This document shows positions 27,492 through 38,037 of a stretch of DNA of 64,000 bases, piece after piece. The position numbers and the translations under genes are program-made. How positions within the stretch are numbered: position 1 is the stretch's first letter; every line of letters starts with the position of its first letter. The notes under the pieces are model-generated. The model searched no databases. It was given only the letters and a program-made list of their open reading frames with translations, and was not told the origin of the DNA. Origin of the DNA: TMED109 sp002171375 (GTDB lineage: Bacteria; Pseudomonadota; Alphaproteobacteria; TMED109); NCBI GenBank assembly GCA_965657505.1, contig CBFHON010000005.1:104543-168542 (forward strand), written 5' to 3'.

Positions 27492-28335
27492 TAATTAAAT
27501 TGGTTAGTTTTTCATATTGATCTAATGTTAATTCTTCTGGCCTTTTGGTTGGCTCAATATTTAATAATTGACATATTTTTATCGGATCTCCGAATTTTGA
27601 TAATGTAGATTTTATTTGCTTTCTTCTTTGGTTAAATAATGTTTGAGTAATTTTTTCTAAAATAACTTTATTGAAGCCTTTTTTTATTTTCTTTGGGATT
27701 ATTTGGACTATTGCAGATTCAATTTTTGGTTTTGGTATAAAGGCAGAGGAAGAAATATTCATTACAATTTTTGCATTTGTAGTGAGACCTAACAATATAG
27801 ATAGTCGTCCATACTTTTTTGAGCCTGGTTTAGCAACAATTCTTTCAGCTACTTCTTTTTGAAACATTAGTGTCATCTTATTTATTTTATTATGGAATGG
27901 CAGCCAATTTAAAAGTAGCTTAGTTGCAATTGAATAAGGTAAGTTAGCAATTATTTCAGCTTGATCAACATTATATTTTTCTAAAATATCGTTTAAATCT
28001 ACTTTAATAGCATCGTGGTTCTCTATAATTATTCTATTTTCAGATGCTATGTTTAATATATTTAATGGATCTATAAACCTTTTGTCCTTCTCAATAATTA
28101 TTATTTTTTTTGCACCATTTAGTAATATTGATCTTGTTAATGAGCCTGGGCCAGCTCCAATTTCTATAATAGTATTATTTTCTATAGTATTACTTAAATT
28201 AACTATTTTATTAGTAAGATTGAGGTCAAGTATAAAGTTCTGACTAAGTTTTTTATTGGCAAATAAATTATATTGTTTTATTGTGGCTGATACAGTAGGT
28301 AGATTATTAATAGATTTAGAAATATCTTTGTGCAT
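27472..28335 (-). CDS. ksgA: 16S rRNA A1518/A1519 dimethyltransferase
   Basis: SAM-dependent dimethylation of two adjacent adenosines near the 3' end of 16S rRNA, a late checkpoint in 30S assembly. Motif I is IEIGAGPGSLTRSIL, and the catalytic motif NLPYSIATKLLL matches the family NLPY. The LSQNFILDLNL start is typical. The product is 287 residues. It ends the minus-strand run lptF-lptG-lptD-surA-ksgA. The pdxA gene that often stands between surA and ksgA is absent: only four bases separate them. Confidence 0.97.
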   Translation of the reverse strand: MHKDISKSINNLPTVSATIKQYNLFANKKLSQNFILDLNLTNKIVNLSNTIENNTIIEIGAGPGSLTRSILLNGAKKIIIIEKDKRFIDPLNILNIASENRIIIENHDAIKVDLNDILEKYNVDQAEIIANLPYSIATKLLLNWLPFHNKINKMTLMFQKEVAERIVAKPGSKKYGRLSILLGLTTNAKIVMNISSSAFIPKPKIESAIVQIIPKKIKKGFNKVILEKITQTLFNQRRKQIKSTLSKFGDPIKICQLLNIEPTKRPEELTLDQYEKLTNLITNYQDL

Positions 28336-28339
28336 TAAA

Positions 28340-29611
28340 TTATATTCTTACATCTATAAGAGCTTTTCTATTCAAGTCCAAAAGATATCTTTCTCTAAGA
28401 GTTTTTGTTGATCTAGTTCTAATATTATTTTTGATCATTTCTTTTATTGCATATTCTTGATTTAATTTTTTATTATTATCGCAGATCATAGTTACATATA
28501 TTCCATCATCAGCTATAATTGGTTTACTGGGTTGATATAAATTTAGTTTCTTGATTTCTTCTATAAAATAATTAGGCAGCTTTTTAAGCAAGACTTTTCC
28601 TATGTATTTACCTTTTTTATTTCCATACTCTCTTGAAAGGTTTGTCATTTCATCACAGGATTTTAAATTTTTGGTTATTTGAAAAATATTTTCTGTAACA
28701 ATATCCACTTTATTTTTATTTATAGGTAGATCAAAACTTATGAAGGATATATCAGTCACACTATCAGATAGATCTGGTACTTTAAATTCTCTTTTATCAT
28801 TCATTTTAATAATAGAAATACCTGTATTAGTAATAATAAGGTCTGAAATTTCATTTTTATCTAAATTTTTAATATTTGAATAGATATCTTGATTAATTTT
28901 ATTTAGTAATTTCCAATCATTATTTTTATAAAAACCAGTTCCATTTTCTTGAATTCTTTGAGCTATAGCATCAAAATTATTTTCTTCAGTAATTTTTTTT
29001 TTGATTTGATTTGCAATTAATATTAAATTTTCTTTTTTAGATATATTCGTAAAATTAAAAGAAATTTCTGAATATTTGTATTCTAATTTACCTTTATTAG
29101 ACACAATATTATTATACTCATTATTAACCTCATTATCATTGATTATGACTTTAGGTCTGATAACATTATTTAATAGTTTTTCCATTATTAAGTTTGCTTT
29201 TAATCTTTTGGGTAAGACAGATTTAGGCACACCATTTTTAAATAAAGTTTCTACCAATTGATTTTCCTGCATATTATTTTGATTCTCAATAAACTTTATA
29301 TTATTTTTAACTTCTTGGTCACTAACTCTAATACCTAATTTTTTTGCTTCTTGTTGCTGAAGTCTCTCATTTATTAGTGACTGAAGAACTTGTCCAGATA
29401 AATTTTTTCTAGTATCTGCATTATTTGTTAGGTTTGATGAAATAATTATTAGACGCAATCTACCATCTAAATCCATCATAGTAATAGGTTCATCATTAAC
29501 TATAGCCACTATACTTAATAAATTTTTGATTTGATTGGAATCTTGTGCCCTAGATTCCTTTAAAGTAAAATTAAATAGAATATAAAAAGTAATTACAAAT
29601 TTAAAAAACAT
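28340..29611 (-). CDS. surA: SurA-like periplasmic peptidyl-prolyl isomerase/chaperone
   Basis: Chaperone for unfolded outer-membrane proteins. From ATG 29611 (AGGAAAATA in front) the protein has a signal peptide, FVITFYILFNFTLKESRAQ, then the SurA N-terminal helical domain (IVAIVNDEPITMMDLDGRL, SLINERLQQQEAKKLG). Parvulin-like sequence follows (NGTGFYKNNDWKLL) but the fold looks degenerate, so isomerase activity is uncertain. An upstream TTG at 29641 in frame is less likely because it would put ten hydrophilic residues before the signal. It lies next to lptD, as in many proteobacteria, linking it to LptD folding. Confidence 0.88.
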   Translation of the reverse strand: MFFKFVITFYILFNFTLKESRAQDSNQIKNLLSIVAIVNDEPITMMDLDGRLRLIIISSNLTNNADTRKNLSGQVLQSLINERLQQQEAKKLGIRVSDQEVKNNIKFIENQNNMQENQLVETLFKNGVPKSVLPKRLKANLIMEKLLNNVIRPKVIINDNEVNNEYNNIVSNKGKLEYKYSEISFNFTNISKKENLILIANQIKKKITEENNFDAIAQRIQENGTGFYKNNDWKLLNKINQDIYSNIKNLDKNEISDLIITNTGISIIKMNDKREFKVPDLSDSVTDISFISFDLPINKNKVDIVTENIFQITKNLKSCDEMTNLSREYGNKKGKYIGKVLLKKLPNYFIEEIKKLNLYQPSKPIIADDGIYVTMICDNNKKLNQEYAIKEMIKNNIRTRSTKTLRERYLLDLNRKALIDVRI

Positions 29612-29630
29612 TATTATTTTCCTATTTTCA

Positions 29631-31799
29631 TTAAAAGCCAACTAAATTAAAACTAATAGAATATTCATTAGTGTCAGGGATATCAATTAAATTTTGATGT
29701 TTTCTTGAAGCTTCTAGTCTTATAATAATACATTCATTTTTAAACTCTAAATAACCAGCGCTATGTATAGCATTACCCCAATTAGTATTCCTTAAATCTC
29801 TACTTTGACTAATATTACTTTTCCAATTATCAGTAATATCCCATGTTAGAGATATATGAGCTTGCTCAGATATCATATTTTGGCTAGAAATACTATCATC
29901 ACGAATCATAGTATAATCAATAAAAGCCATTAATGGTTTAGTTAAAACTTCTAAATTTAGTGTGTCTCTTTGCGACCTAAAATTTAATCCATCTCTTCTA
30001 AAATGATATCCTAAAGAGAGAAAATCTTTATAATCATACATTATATTTCCCACTACATTAGATAACTTTTTATTTAAACCCGTTCCAGAAATAAATTCAC
30101 TTTGAGGATTTAATGGGCTCCACGATCTACCTATTATACTATGTAGATTTCCTAATTCATTAAAATTAAATGTTGATTTTACGCCTAAATTAATCCTACT
30201 TCCTTCTTCTATTCTATCTATACCTGTAAATCGATTAGATGAAAATAAATTATAATCACTAAGTTCAAAGTCTATACTATCTAAGTTATGAATAGTGTCT
30301 GGGTTGCCTCCTTTAGGCGCTAAAATACCCTGAACTATTGGTTCAATAAGAATAGAATTATTCTTATAATATTTTATAACAGGAAAACTTAGCATAGTTT
30401 CAAATTTAGGAAGAGCCCTAAATATATTATGAGTACCCAATTTACCAATAACTTTAGAGTTATCCGTTTTTTTATTTCTATAAATATCAGCTCTACCATA
30501 TAATGATGATTTTAGAACATATCCTATAGAACTTATTTTATTTTTACTCCAAGATGAGTTTAAAGATAATTTTTGTACATTAGATGCATCTGACTTAGAG
30601 ATTATACTGCTATTAATGCTAATTTTTCTCATTATTCCATTATCATAATTTTTATGCCATAACATTTCTATATTTGGTAATATTAGCGGAACATTTCTAT
30701 TACTTTTATATGCATCTAAAGGCTGAAAATACATTCCTTCAATTTTTGCGTAAAAATCTTTGTTGCTTCCTGATATGTAAGCTCTTTGAGTAAGATGAAT
30801 ATTACTTTCATTACCCATTTTATATCTTTGCATATATGAGAAGTCACTCGCTCGAGTTGCGTTAATACCGGTTACCCAATTTTTATTAATTCTTTCTGCA
30901 ACTTTAATATCAATATGCCCTCTAAATTTATTACTTTCTTTTCCGTCAATATTAGTGTGACTCCCTCTAGTGAAACTAGTTTTGATCATACTACTACCTT
31001 TTGTCCTGAGTGATCTATAATGAGACTCAATAATAGGCCCTTCATTACTTGTCATAGTAGGAGTTAAAGTTAAATCTTTATATTTTGATAAAGAAAAATA
31101 GTAAGGTTGAGAATAACTTAACCCAAATGTTGTATTATTTTTGAATTTAGGGCTCAGCAAACCTGAAGAAACTTTTTTAGATGGATCTGTATGACTTATA
31201 TAAGGTACGTATAAAATAGGAATGCCATATACATCTAATAGTACATTTTCATATTCAATAATACCTTTTTCAGGTTTTCTATCAGACTTTAGAGCCCTAA
31301 TTTGCCATATTGGTGGTTTATTAGAATCTTCTTCGCATCGTTTACATCTAGTATATATTATTTTTTCAAGTCTATCGCCATTTTCATCATCTTTAATAAT
31401 TATCCTTGCTGATAATGATGATCCATCACTTAAGATCGAATTAAAATTTTTTATAACTCCTTTTTTCAGATTTCCTTGTAGCTCCATTGTTTCTGAGAAA
31501 TACATATTATTATTTTTATCATTTAAACTTACATTTCCTTCTGCTAAAATATAATCTTTATCCATATCATAGGTTAACTTATTTGCTTTTAGAACTTGTA
31601 TACCATTGATAACTTCTACATCTCCATCTGCAGAAATTAATGAGATATCTTCATGATATGTTATGGAATTTGCAGTTAAAAAACTATTTTTAGTTTTTAA
31701 TTGTTCAGAATAAGAATTTTTTATAACAAAAATTTGAAGTAGAACTATAAAAAATAGTTTTATAAATTTACACTTTAAATTCAATTTAAATTTATCCAT
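29631..31799 (-). CDS. lptD: LPS-assembly protein LptD
   Basis: Outer-membrane beta-barrel that inserts LPS, with LptE. A signal peptide (FIKLFFIVLLQIFVIKNSYSE) is followed by an OstA/LptA-like N-terminal domain (SLISADGDVEVING, YILAEGNVSLNDKNNNMYF). The barrel follows and ends FNLVGF, a terminal aromatic as in barrel-assembly signals. Cysteines in YTRCKRCEED and NECIIIRLEASR are at the positions conserved for the interdomain disulfide. The 722-residue length is normal. It overlaps lptG by 8 bases. Confidence 0.96.
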   Translation of the reverse strand: MDKFKLNLKCKFIKLFFIVLLQIFVIKNSYSEQLKTKNSFLTANSITYHEDISLISADGDVEVINGIQVLKANKLTYDMDKDYILAEGNVSLNDKNNNMYFSETMELQGNLKKGVIKNFNSILSDGSSLSARIIIKDDENGDRLEKIIYTRCKRCEEDSNKPPIWQIRALKSDRKPEKGIIEYENVLLDVYGIPILYVPYISHTDPSKKVSSGLLSPKFKNNTTFGLSYSQPYYFSLSKYKDLTLTPTMTSNEGPIIESHYRSLRTKGSSMIKTSFTRGSHTNIDGKESNKFRGHIDIKVAERINKNWVTGINATRASDFSYMQRYKMGNESNIHLTQRAYISGSNKDFYAKIEGMYFQPLDAYKSNRNVPLILPNIEMLWHKNYDNGIMRKISINSSIISKSDASNVQKLSLNSSWSKNKISSIGYVLKSSLYGRADIYRNKKTDNSKVIGKLGTHNIFRALPKFETMLSFPVIKYYKNNSILIEPIVQGILAPKGGNPDTIHNLDSIDFELSDYNLFSSNRFTGIDRIEEGSRINLGVKSTFNFNELGNLHSIIGRSWSPLNPQSEFISGTGLNKKLSNVVGNIMYDYKDFLSLGYHFRRDGLNFRSQRDTLNLEVLTKPLMAFIDYTMIRDDSISSQNMISEQAHISLTWDITDNWKSNISQSRDLRNTNWGNAIHSAGYLEFKNECIIIRLEASRKHQNLIDIPDTNEYSISFNLVGF

Positions 31800-32889
31800 C
31801 TTCTAAATAAAGTAATATACTTGTACTTAATATAACAGGCACAAAAGCTGGAAGCCAAGCGGCTAAAAGTGCCGGTGCTTGTGAACCATGACCTAGTGCA
31901 GCTATAACATCATTTAGAAAAAAGATAACAAATGCTAAGATTATAGCAATAAATAATCTTTTTCCTATTCCTTGTCTTCCTATAGGTTTAACGGAAAAAA
32001 TTGCTCCTAGAAGAACCATACCTATTAAGAAAATAGGAGTAGATATCATTTTATTAAAGTAAATAATATGTTTTCTTGAGTTAAAGCCTGCTTTCTCAAT
32101 AACTTCAATAAACTTTAGTGTCTCCCAAAATGAAATAGTCTCAGGTTTAGCAAAACTTTCTTTGATTTGTGAGCTCGTAAGTTTAGTAGCAAGCTGTAAT
32201 TCTATAAATTTAGAAGTATTCAGATTTTTATCAGTTTTAATACCTTTATTAATTTTCCAGTATCCATCCTCTAATTTAGTTTTTTCTCCATCTATTCTCT
32301 CATAAAATTTATTATCTTTAGTATACCTAAAAATTATAACGTTATTAAGAGACATATTATCTGGTTCTATTTTATCAGCATGAATTATAGAAGTTCTATC
32401 TTCTTCTTTTTGATATAACCAAAAGCCTCCTCCCGATAATTGAAGATTATTATTATATTTATTAAGGTGCTGACTTTCTAGTTGTGATAATTTTTTTTGG
32501 GTAACAGCAGTAATAGAACTTAATACAGTTATGCTAAAAATACCCATTATAAAAGCTAGTAAAACGTATGGTAAACAGCAATGCCATATATTTAAACCAG
32601 AAGATCTTGCAATAATTAATTCAGAATTTTTAGAAAGTCTAAGTAAAGAAATCATAGTTCCAAAATAAACTGAGTAAGGTAATAAATTTTGTATATTTAT
32701 AGGAATTTTATATAGTGTCATTTTGAGACAAATATAAAATGAGTCATCTATAAAGTTTGATATTTGTTTATTATATTCAACTAGTTCACTTAAGGAAGCT
32801 ACAAATATTAATATTACAAGTACTGTAATAAGGTATAAAAATGCATGTCTAGCAAAGTATAGCATTAATGGAGATACTATATTTTGCAT
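31792..32889 (-). CDS. lptG: LptG, LPS export permease
   Basis: One of the two permeases of the LptB2FG ABC exporter that lifts LPS off the inner membrane. The 365-residue protein has the YjgP/YjgQ topology: two N-terminal transmembrane segments (HAFLYLITVLVILIFVASLS and the MISLLRLSKNSELIIARSSG coupling loop), a periplasmic beta-jellyroll domain in the middle, and C-terminal segments ending LLAAWLPAFVPVILSTSILL. It is next to lptF with a one-base overlap and followed by lptD, so the LPS transport genes are clustered. Confidence 0.93.
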   Translation of the reverse strand: MQNIVSPLMLYFARHAFLYLITVLVILIFVASLSELVEYNKQISNFIDDSFYICLKMTLYKIPINIQNLLPYSVYFGTMISLLRLSKNSELIIARSSGLNIWHCCLPYVLLAFIMGIFSITVLSSITAVTQKKLSQLESQHLNKYNNNLQLSGGGFWLYQKEEDRTSIIHADKIEPDNMSLNNVIIFRYTKDNKFYERIDGEKTKLEDGYWKINKGIKTDKNLNTSKFIELQLATKLTSSQIKESFAKPETISFWETLKFIEVIEKAGFNSRKHIIYFNKMISTPIFLIGMVLLGAIFSVKPIGRQGIGKRLFIAIILAFVIFFLNDVIAALGHGSQAPALLAAWLPAFVPVILSTSILLYLEDG

Positions 32890-34004
32890 TAAAATACTCC
32901 ATATTTATATAATAATTTATCTTTAATTTTTTTTGCTTTATTAGATATAAAAAATAATACTAAAAAAAATATTATAAATACTAAAATATAAATTATAAAA
33001 GTTATATTTTGATATTTTATAATCATTTGAGGAGAAACTATTATATAAATTTGCATCATTAGTGCCGCTGCAAGGGGGTAAAAGATTTTCTTTACAGATT
33101 TTTTTCTTTCAAATCTTCCCGCAATTGGCATAACGGCACCTAAGAGAACCATTATTACTATAATTAATGGAGAAATAATTCTTTTATGTGCTTCAGCTAT
33201 AAATTCTTTTTTATATATTTCATCAATATCTTTATCAGGTTTTAGTAATTCATAAAAGTTTCTTTCACTAGCTTCTTTAAACCTAGAAGAACTGACTTTA
33301 CTATAGTTCTCAACATTTAATGTATATTGATTAAAATATAATATTGAAATATCTTTATTTTTAGATATTTCTTGTCTATTACCATTAATTAATAGAAATC
33401 TTGCGCCTTTAGGAGTTGAAACAATTTTACCTTGCTCTGCAATAATACTTATTTTTTTATTTTTATCCCTAGCATCATGAATTAATATTCCTTGCAAATC
33501 TCCTAATTTATCTCTTTCTTTTATAAAAATAGTTAAACCTTGAATAGGAGAAGAAAATACTTTGTCTTGAAATAGTATAGATATATAATTATTTCTAATA
33601 TCATATTGTAAGTTTTTAAATTTATTATATGCATAAGGTGAGGCAAAATTTTCTAATGTCATAGAGAGTGCGCCTAAACTTATTCCAAATATTAAAGCGG
33701 GTAATACTATTTTAAAATTATTTATTCCTGCAGATTTCATTGAAATTAATTCTGATTCATTATTTAATCTTATGTATGTGATTAAGGAAGCTAAGAATCC
33801 TATAAATGGAATTATAGTCACCAGGAGTTTAGGAATTATTAAGATAGTTAGATTAATAAATATATTTAAGGGTAAACCCTTTATAACAATTAGATCTATA
33901 AACCTTAGAGACTGTGTTAACCATGCAATTCCAGTCATAGTAATCATTATTAGTATAAATGGACCAAACAATTGTCTAAATATGTAGAGAATAAATAAAT
34001 TCAA
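32889..34004 (-). CDS. lptF: LptF, LPS export permease
   Basis: Second permease of LptB2FG, 371 residues. It begins IFRQLFGPFILIMITMTGIAWL, then ESELISMKSAGINNFKIV, the cytoplasmic coupling helix common to LptF and LptG, then the periplasmic domain (GKIVSTPKGARFLLINGNRQEI) and C-terminal transmembrane helices. It is the first gene of the minus-strand run, divergent from pepA with 143 bases between them. Confidence 0.92.
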   Translation of the reverse strand: MNLFILYIFRQLFGPFILIMITMTGIAWLTQSLRFIDLIVIKGLPLNIFINLTILIIPKLLVTIIPFIGFLASLITYIRLNNESELISMKSAGINNFKIVLPALIFGISLGALSMTLENFASPYAYNKFKNLQYDIRNNYISILFQDKVFSSPIQGLTIFIKERDKLGDLQGILIHDARDKNKKISIIAEQGKIVSTPKGARFLLINGNRQEISKNKDISILYFNQYTLNVENYSKVSSSRFKEASERNFYELLKPDKDIDEIYKKEFIAEAHKRIISPLIIVIMVLLGAVMPIAGRFERKKSVKKIFYPLAAALMMQIYIIVSPQMIIKYQNITFIIYILVFIIFFLVLFFISNKAKKIKDKLLYKYGVF

Positions 34005-34147
34005 TTTTTCTTTTATCCATTAATATTTTATTAGATTAATTAAAAAAATATGTTAGTTCTACATTTAATATATATTAATTTTATTTTTAATAAAAATATA
34101 TCGTAATTAGTTTATAAGAATAAATAATTCATTTGAAGGGAAATTAA

Positions 34148-35644
34148 ATGACTTTTAAAGTAACTTTTAACTCACAACTTAAGTTTAACAATGAATTAAC
34201 ATTAATTCTTCTTGATGAATCTCTAAAACTAAGAGGTAATATAGCTCTTTTAGACAAGAATTATGGTGGTATTATATCGGAAGCTATAAAACTTAAAACC
34301 TTAAATAAAAAAGGAAGTAAAAAAAGTATTTATTTAAAAAAAGATAAAGGAATAAGAGAGATATTATTATATAACATAGGTAATGAAAAAAACATTAATG
34401 TAGACAATGCGGAAAGAATAGGGGGAAGTATTTTTTCTTCTATACCAAAGTTATGTAAAAAACTTACAATCTATTTTGAAATTGATAAAAAATCTAAAAT
34501 TACTTTAGAAGAACTAGCTGCTAAAATAACGCATGGAATAAAATTAAGATCATATAGTTTTTATAAATATAAATTAAAAAGTAAAGATAAGTTTAATAAT
34601 TTACTTAAAGAAGTAGAATTTAAAGTTAATAGTATTAATTTAGCAAAAAAATATTATGCTCCTCTTAGAGCTCTAGAGGAAGGAGTATTTCTTACACGTA
34701 ATTTAGTATCGGAGCCAGCAAATATATTGACTCCTGAAAATTTAGCTAAAGAAGCAGAAAAATTAAAAACTTTAGGTGTTAAAGTAGAGGTTTTAAAGTT
34801 ACCACAAATTAAAAAATTAAAAATGGGCGCTTTATTGGGAGTTGCTATGGGAAGTGCTAATGAACCAAGAGTAGTAAGCATGTCATGGAATGGTACAAAA
34901 AATAAAAAGTCTAAACCAGAAGTTTGTTTTGTAGGAAAAGGTGTAACATTTGATACTGGAGGTATTTCAATTAAACCATCTGGTGGTATGGAAGATATGA
35001 AATGGGATATGGGAGGTTCCGGTGTGGTAATTGGTTTAATGAAAGCTTTAGCAGGAAGAAAAGCGAATGTTAATATTTCTGCAGTTGTAGGACTTGTTGA
35101 GAATATGCCTTCTGGTAAAGCTCAGAGGCCTGGAGATGTAGTTGTGGCTTCTTCTGGACATTCAATAGAAGTAATAAATACAGATGCCGAAGGAAGACTA
35201 GTTTTGGCTGATGCTGTAACATACGCAATAAATAAGTTTAATCCAAAAAGATTAATAGATTTAGCTACTTTAACAGGTGCAGTAATAGTCAGTTTGGGAC
35301 CACAAAGAGCTGGTATATTTAGTAATAATGATGAGCTAGCTTCAAACATATTTGATTCAGGTGAAAAAACCGGAGAAAAAGTATGGCGTATGCCAGTAGG
35401 TGCGGAATATGATGATGACATAAAGTCAGCTATAGCTGATATGAAAAATGTTGGATCAGGAAGAGGAGCAGGAGCAACATCAGGAGCTAAATTTATTGAG
35501 CAGTTTACAAAAAATATTCCCTGGGTGCATATAGATATTGCTGGAGTAACTTGGGCCAAAAGCAACTCTATTTTATACCCTACAGGAGGAACAGGTTTTG
35601 GCGTGAGGTTATTAAATACTTATGTTAAAGATTTTATAGAATAA
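34148..35644 (+). CDS. pepA: Cytosol (leucyl) aminopeptidase
   Basis: M17 two-metal aminopeptidase of 498 residues. The catalytic C-terminal domain carries VGKGVTFDTGGISIKPS with metal ligands, the DMGGSGVV segment, and the NTDAEGRLVLADA signature near residue 345. N-terminal residues 1-170 are the variable macro-like domain. AAGGG precedes the ATG. In alphaproteobacteria holC often follows; here ndk comes directly after 24 bases. Confidence 0.97.
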   Translation: MTFKVTFNSQLKFNNELTLILLDESLKLRGNIALLDKNYGGIISEAIKLKTLNKKGSKKSIYLKKDKGIREILLYNIGNEKNINVDNAERIGGSIFSSIPKLCKKLTIYFEIDKKSKITLEELAAKITHGIKLRSYSFYKYKLKSKDKFNNLLKEVEFKVNSINLAKKYYAPLRALEEGVFLTRNLVSEPANILTPENLAKEAEKLKTLGVKVEVLKLPQIKKLKMGALLGVAMGSANEPRVVSMSWNGTKNKKSKPEVCFVGKGVTFDTGGISIKPSGGMEDMKWDMGGSGVVIGLMKALAGRKANVNISAVVGLVENMPSGKAQRPGDVVVASSGHSIEVINTDAEGRLVLADAVTYAINKFNPKRLIDLATLTGAVIVSLGPQRAGIFSNNDELASNIFDSGEKTGEKVWRMPVGAEYDDDIKSAIADMKNVGSGRGAGATSGAKFIEQFTKNIPWVHIDIAGVTWAKSNSILYPTGGTGFGVRLLNTYVKDFIE

Positions 35645-35668
35645 AAAACTTAAATAGGAGAAAGATTT

Positions 35669-36085
35669 ATGGAAAGAACATTATCTATTATAAAACCAGA
35701 TGCGACTAAGAGGTCCATTACTGGAAAAATTAATGCCATTATAGAAGAAGTAGGATTATCAATAATCGCGCAAAAACGTATTACGCTCTCAGAAGCTCAA
35801 GCTCAGGAATTTTATGGGGTACATAAGGAAAAGCCATTTTTTAGAGACTTAGTTAATTTTATTACTTCTGGGCCAGTTGTAGTTCAGGTTTTAGAAGCAG
35901 AAAATGCAATAGCACTATACCGAAAAACAATGGGTGCTACTAACCCTAAAGAAGCAGATAAAGGAACAATAAGATATGAGTTTGCAGAATCTATAGAGGC
36001 TAATTCAGTTCATGGCTCTGATAGTTCTGATAATGCTAAAATAGAAATAGACTTTTTTTTCACAGATGAAGAAATAGTAGGATAA
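35669..36085 (+). CDS. ndk: Nucleoside diphosphate kinase
   Basis: Transfers gamma-phosphate between NTPs and NDPs. The phosphorylated His is in NSVHGSDSSDNA near residue 117, and the start MERTLSIIKPDATKRS is diagnostic. The 138-residue length is typical. AGGAG lies eight bases before the ATG. It runs towards purM and stops 11 bases short of it. Confidence 0.98.
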   Translation: MERTLSIIKPDATKRSITGKINAIIEEVGLSIIAQKRITLSEAQAQEFYGVHKEKPFFRDLVNFITSGPVVVQVLEAENAIALYRKTMGATNPKEADKGTIRYEFAESIEANSVHGSDSSDNAKIEIDFFFTDEEIVG

Positions 36086-36096
36086 TTGTAGGTTCT

Positions 36097-37185
36097 TTAT
36101 TTATCCCACATTTGGTCTTCATCTAGTATTAATATATTTTTGTTATTAGATTTTTCTTCTAATTTTCCTATTATGGAAGCCTCTTCTCCGTGTTTAATAA
36201 AATTGTCTAATATCTGATCTGCTTTAGAAGGGTCAACAATAATACACATACCTATTCCACAATTAAATGTTTTTAACATTTCATTGCTCTTTATATTCCC
36301 TATGTTCTTAATCCAAGTAAAAATACTATTAGGTTTAATTTTATTCCCATATATTACAGCTTCTAAATTATTTGGTATTACTCTCGGTAAATTATCTATT
36401 AAACCTCCACCAGTAATATGCGCACATGCTTTAATATGACCTAATTTATGCTCATTAAGTATAGATTTAACATATATTTTAGTAGGTGTTAATAAATGAT
36501 GACCTATAGATTTATCAGGAAAATCGCTAATTTTATCTTTCATTTTAATATCATTGTTTGTTAAAACTTTTCTGACTAAAGAGAAACCATTTGAATGAAC
36601 TCCTGAACTTTTAAGTCCTATAATATAGTCGCCAGCTTTTATATTATTTTTTGGTAAAATATCGTTTTTCTCAACTACTCCTACTGCAAAACCTGCTAAA
36701 TCATAATTATTATTATAATAAATATCAGGCAATTCTGCAGTTTCTCCTCCTAACAAAGCACAGTTAGCTAGTTTTACTCCTTGAGTTATTCCTTTTATTA
36801 TTTCTTTTGCTAATTCAATTTTTAATTTTCCTGTAGCAAAATAATCAAGAAAAAATAAGGGTTCAGCACCTTGCACTACTATATCATTTACGCTCATAGC
36901 TACTAAATCAATACCAATAGTGTCATGCTTATTTATTTCTTCTGCAATAAGTAATTTTGTGCCAACACCGTCAGTTGCAGAAACTAATATAGGTTCATTA
37001 TAACCACACTCAGATAGATTAAATAGCCCTCCAAAACCTCCGATTGATCCCATCACTCCAAGTCTATTTGTCTCTTTCACCATAGGTATTATATCTGTAA
37101 CAAATTTGTTTCCTGCTTCAATATCAACTCCTGCATCTGCATATGTAAGGTTCTTTGAAGTATTATTTTCGTTTTTGTTAACCAT
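36097..37185 (-). CDS. purM: Phosphoribosylaminoimidazole synthetase (AIR synthase)
   Basis: Fifth step of purine synthesis, converting FGAM to AIR with ATP. The 362-residue protein shows TYADAGVDIEAGNKFV at the N-terminus, GVGTKLLIAEE, the GGETAELPD block and the ITGGGLIDNLPRV region. It stands as a single minus-strand gene. purN, the usual partner, is not adjacent and is not in this window. Confidence 0.97.
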   Translation of the reverse strand: MVNKNENNTSKNLTYADAGVDIEAGNKFVTDIIPMVKETNRLGVMGSIGGFGGLFNLSECGYNEPILVSATDGVGTKLLIAEEINKHDTIGIDLVAMSVNDIVVQGAEPLFFLDYFATGKLKIELAKEIIKGITQGVKLANCALLGGETAELPDIYYNNNYDLAGFAVGVVEKNDILPKNNIKAGDYIIGLKSSGVHSNGFSLVRKVLTNNDIKMKDKISDFPDKSIGHHLLTPTKIYVKSILNEHKLGHIKACAHITGGGLIDNLPRVIPNNLEAVIYGNKIKPNSIFTWIKNIGNIKSNEMLKTFNCGIGMCIIVDPSKADQILDNFIKHGEEASIIGKLEEKSNNKNILILDEDQMWDK

Positions 37186-37262
37186 GGTTTATTGTATTCC
37201 TGACTTTACTATTTTAGTATGACATTACTTAATGTATATAGTTTGCAATTAAATGGTTTAAT

Positions 37263-38024
37263 ATGATTAAAAATATAAGACATTTTATACATAATTTTAA
37301 ATTACTTAATAGTTTTTTTATATTTATTTTTTTAATAACTATACATAGTAATACTAAGGCAGATGATTTCTTTACTGTAGATAATATTAACATAGATATA
37401 GTTTTTGAAGATATTAATTTAGCAAGAAATAATGCAACCAATAAAGCAATATTTATAGGCCTAAAAAAACTACTTTCCTGGAAGCTCGATAATGAAGATT
37501 ATCTAACTATAAGTTCTGTTTTAGATGATATTAATAAAAAAGAAAATATAAAGGATTTTGTAGCTGGTTATAAAATACATTATGAAAAATTATCAGATAT
37601 TAAATATCAAGCAGAGTTTTCTATATTTTTTAATTTAAAAAGCATAGAAAATTGGCTTATTTTGAATAAAATTTCTTTTCAAAAAAATATAAATTTTAAA
37701 AAAATAAATTTAAATGCCAATTTTAATAATTTTAGAAATTGGAGGTCATTAGTTAATAATATACAAAGTATTAAAGAAATATTAGATTATAAGATAGTAT
37801 CTTTATCTCATAATAATTCATTAATTCAAGTTCGTATTGATATAGAGAATGAAGATAAATTATTTAAAGTTTTTAATAAATCAAGGATAGATATACAAAA
37901 AAGATTAAATGCTAATAATGAATATAATATTAGTTTAATTGATTATAATAAGACAGTTATTGATTCTACTGAAAGCAATGATAAAAATTATAAAAATAAT
38001 TCTACTATTTTGTTAACTGAATGA
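37263..38024 (+). CDS. DUF2066-type secreted protein
   Basis: A 253-residue protein with an N-terminal signal (FFIFIFLITIHSNTKADD) and a first domain reading FTVDNINIDIVFEDINLARNNATNKAIFIGLKKLLSW in several short blocks. That pattern, an Ala/Arg-rich helix after a beta-strand, resembles DUF2066 proteins, which alphaproteobacteria carry divergent from purM and upstream of an AI-2E permease and hda. No catalytic residues are apparent. It is probably periplasmic and its function is unknown. The ATG used is the first in frame; an ATG-proximal ribosome site is weak. Confidence 0.65.
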   Translation: MIKNIRHFIHNFKLLNSFFIFIFLITIHSNTKADDFFTVDNINIDIVFEDINLARNNATNKAIFIGLKKLLSWKLDNEDYLTISSVLDDINKKENIKDFVAGYKIHYEKLSDIKYQAEFSIFFNLKSIENWLILNKISFQKNINFKKINLNANFNNFRNWRSLVNNIQSIKEILDYKIVSLSHNNSLIQVRIDIENEDKLFKVFNKSRIDIQKRLNANNEYNISLIDYNKTVIDSTESNDKNYKNNSTILLTE

Positions 38025-38037
38025 TAATGTTACATTT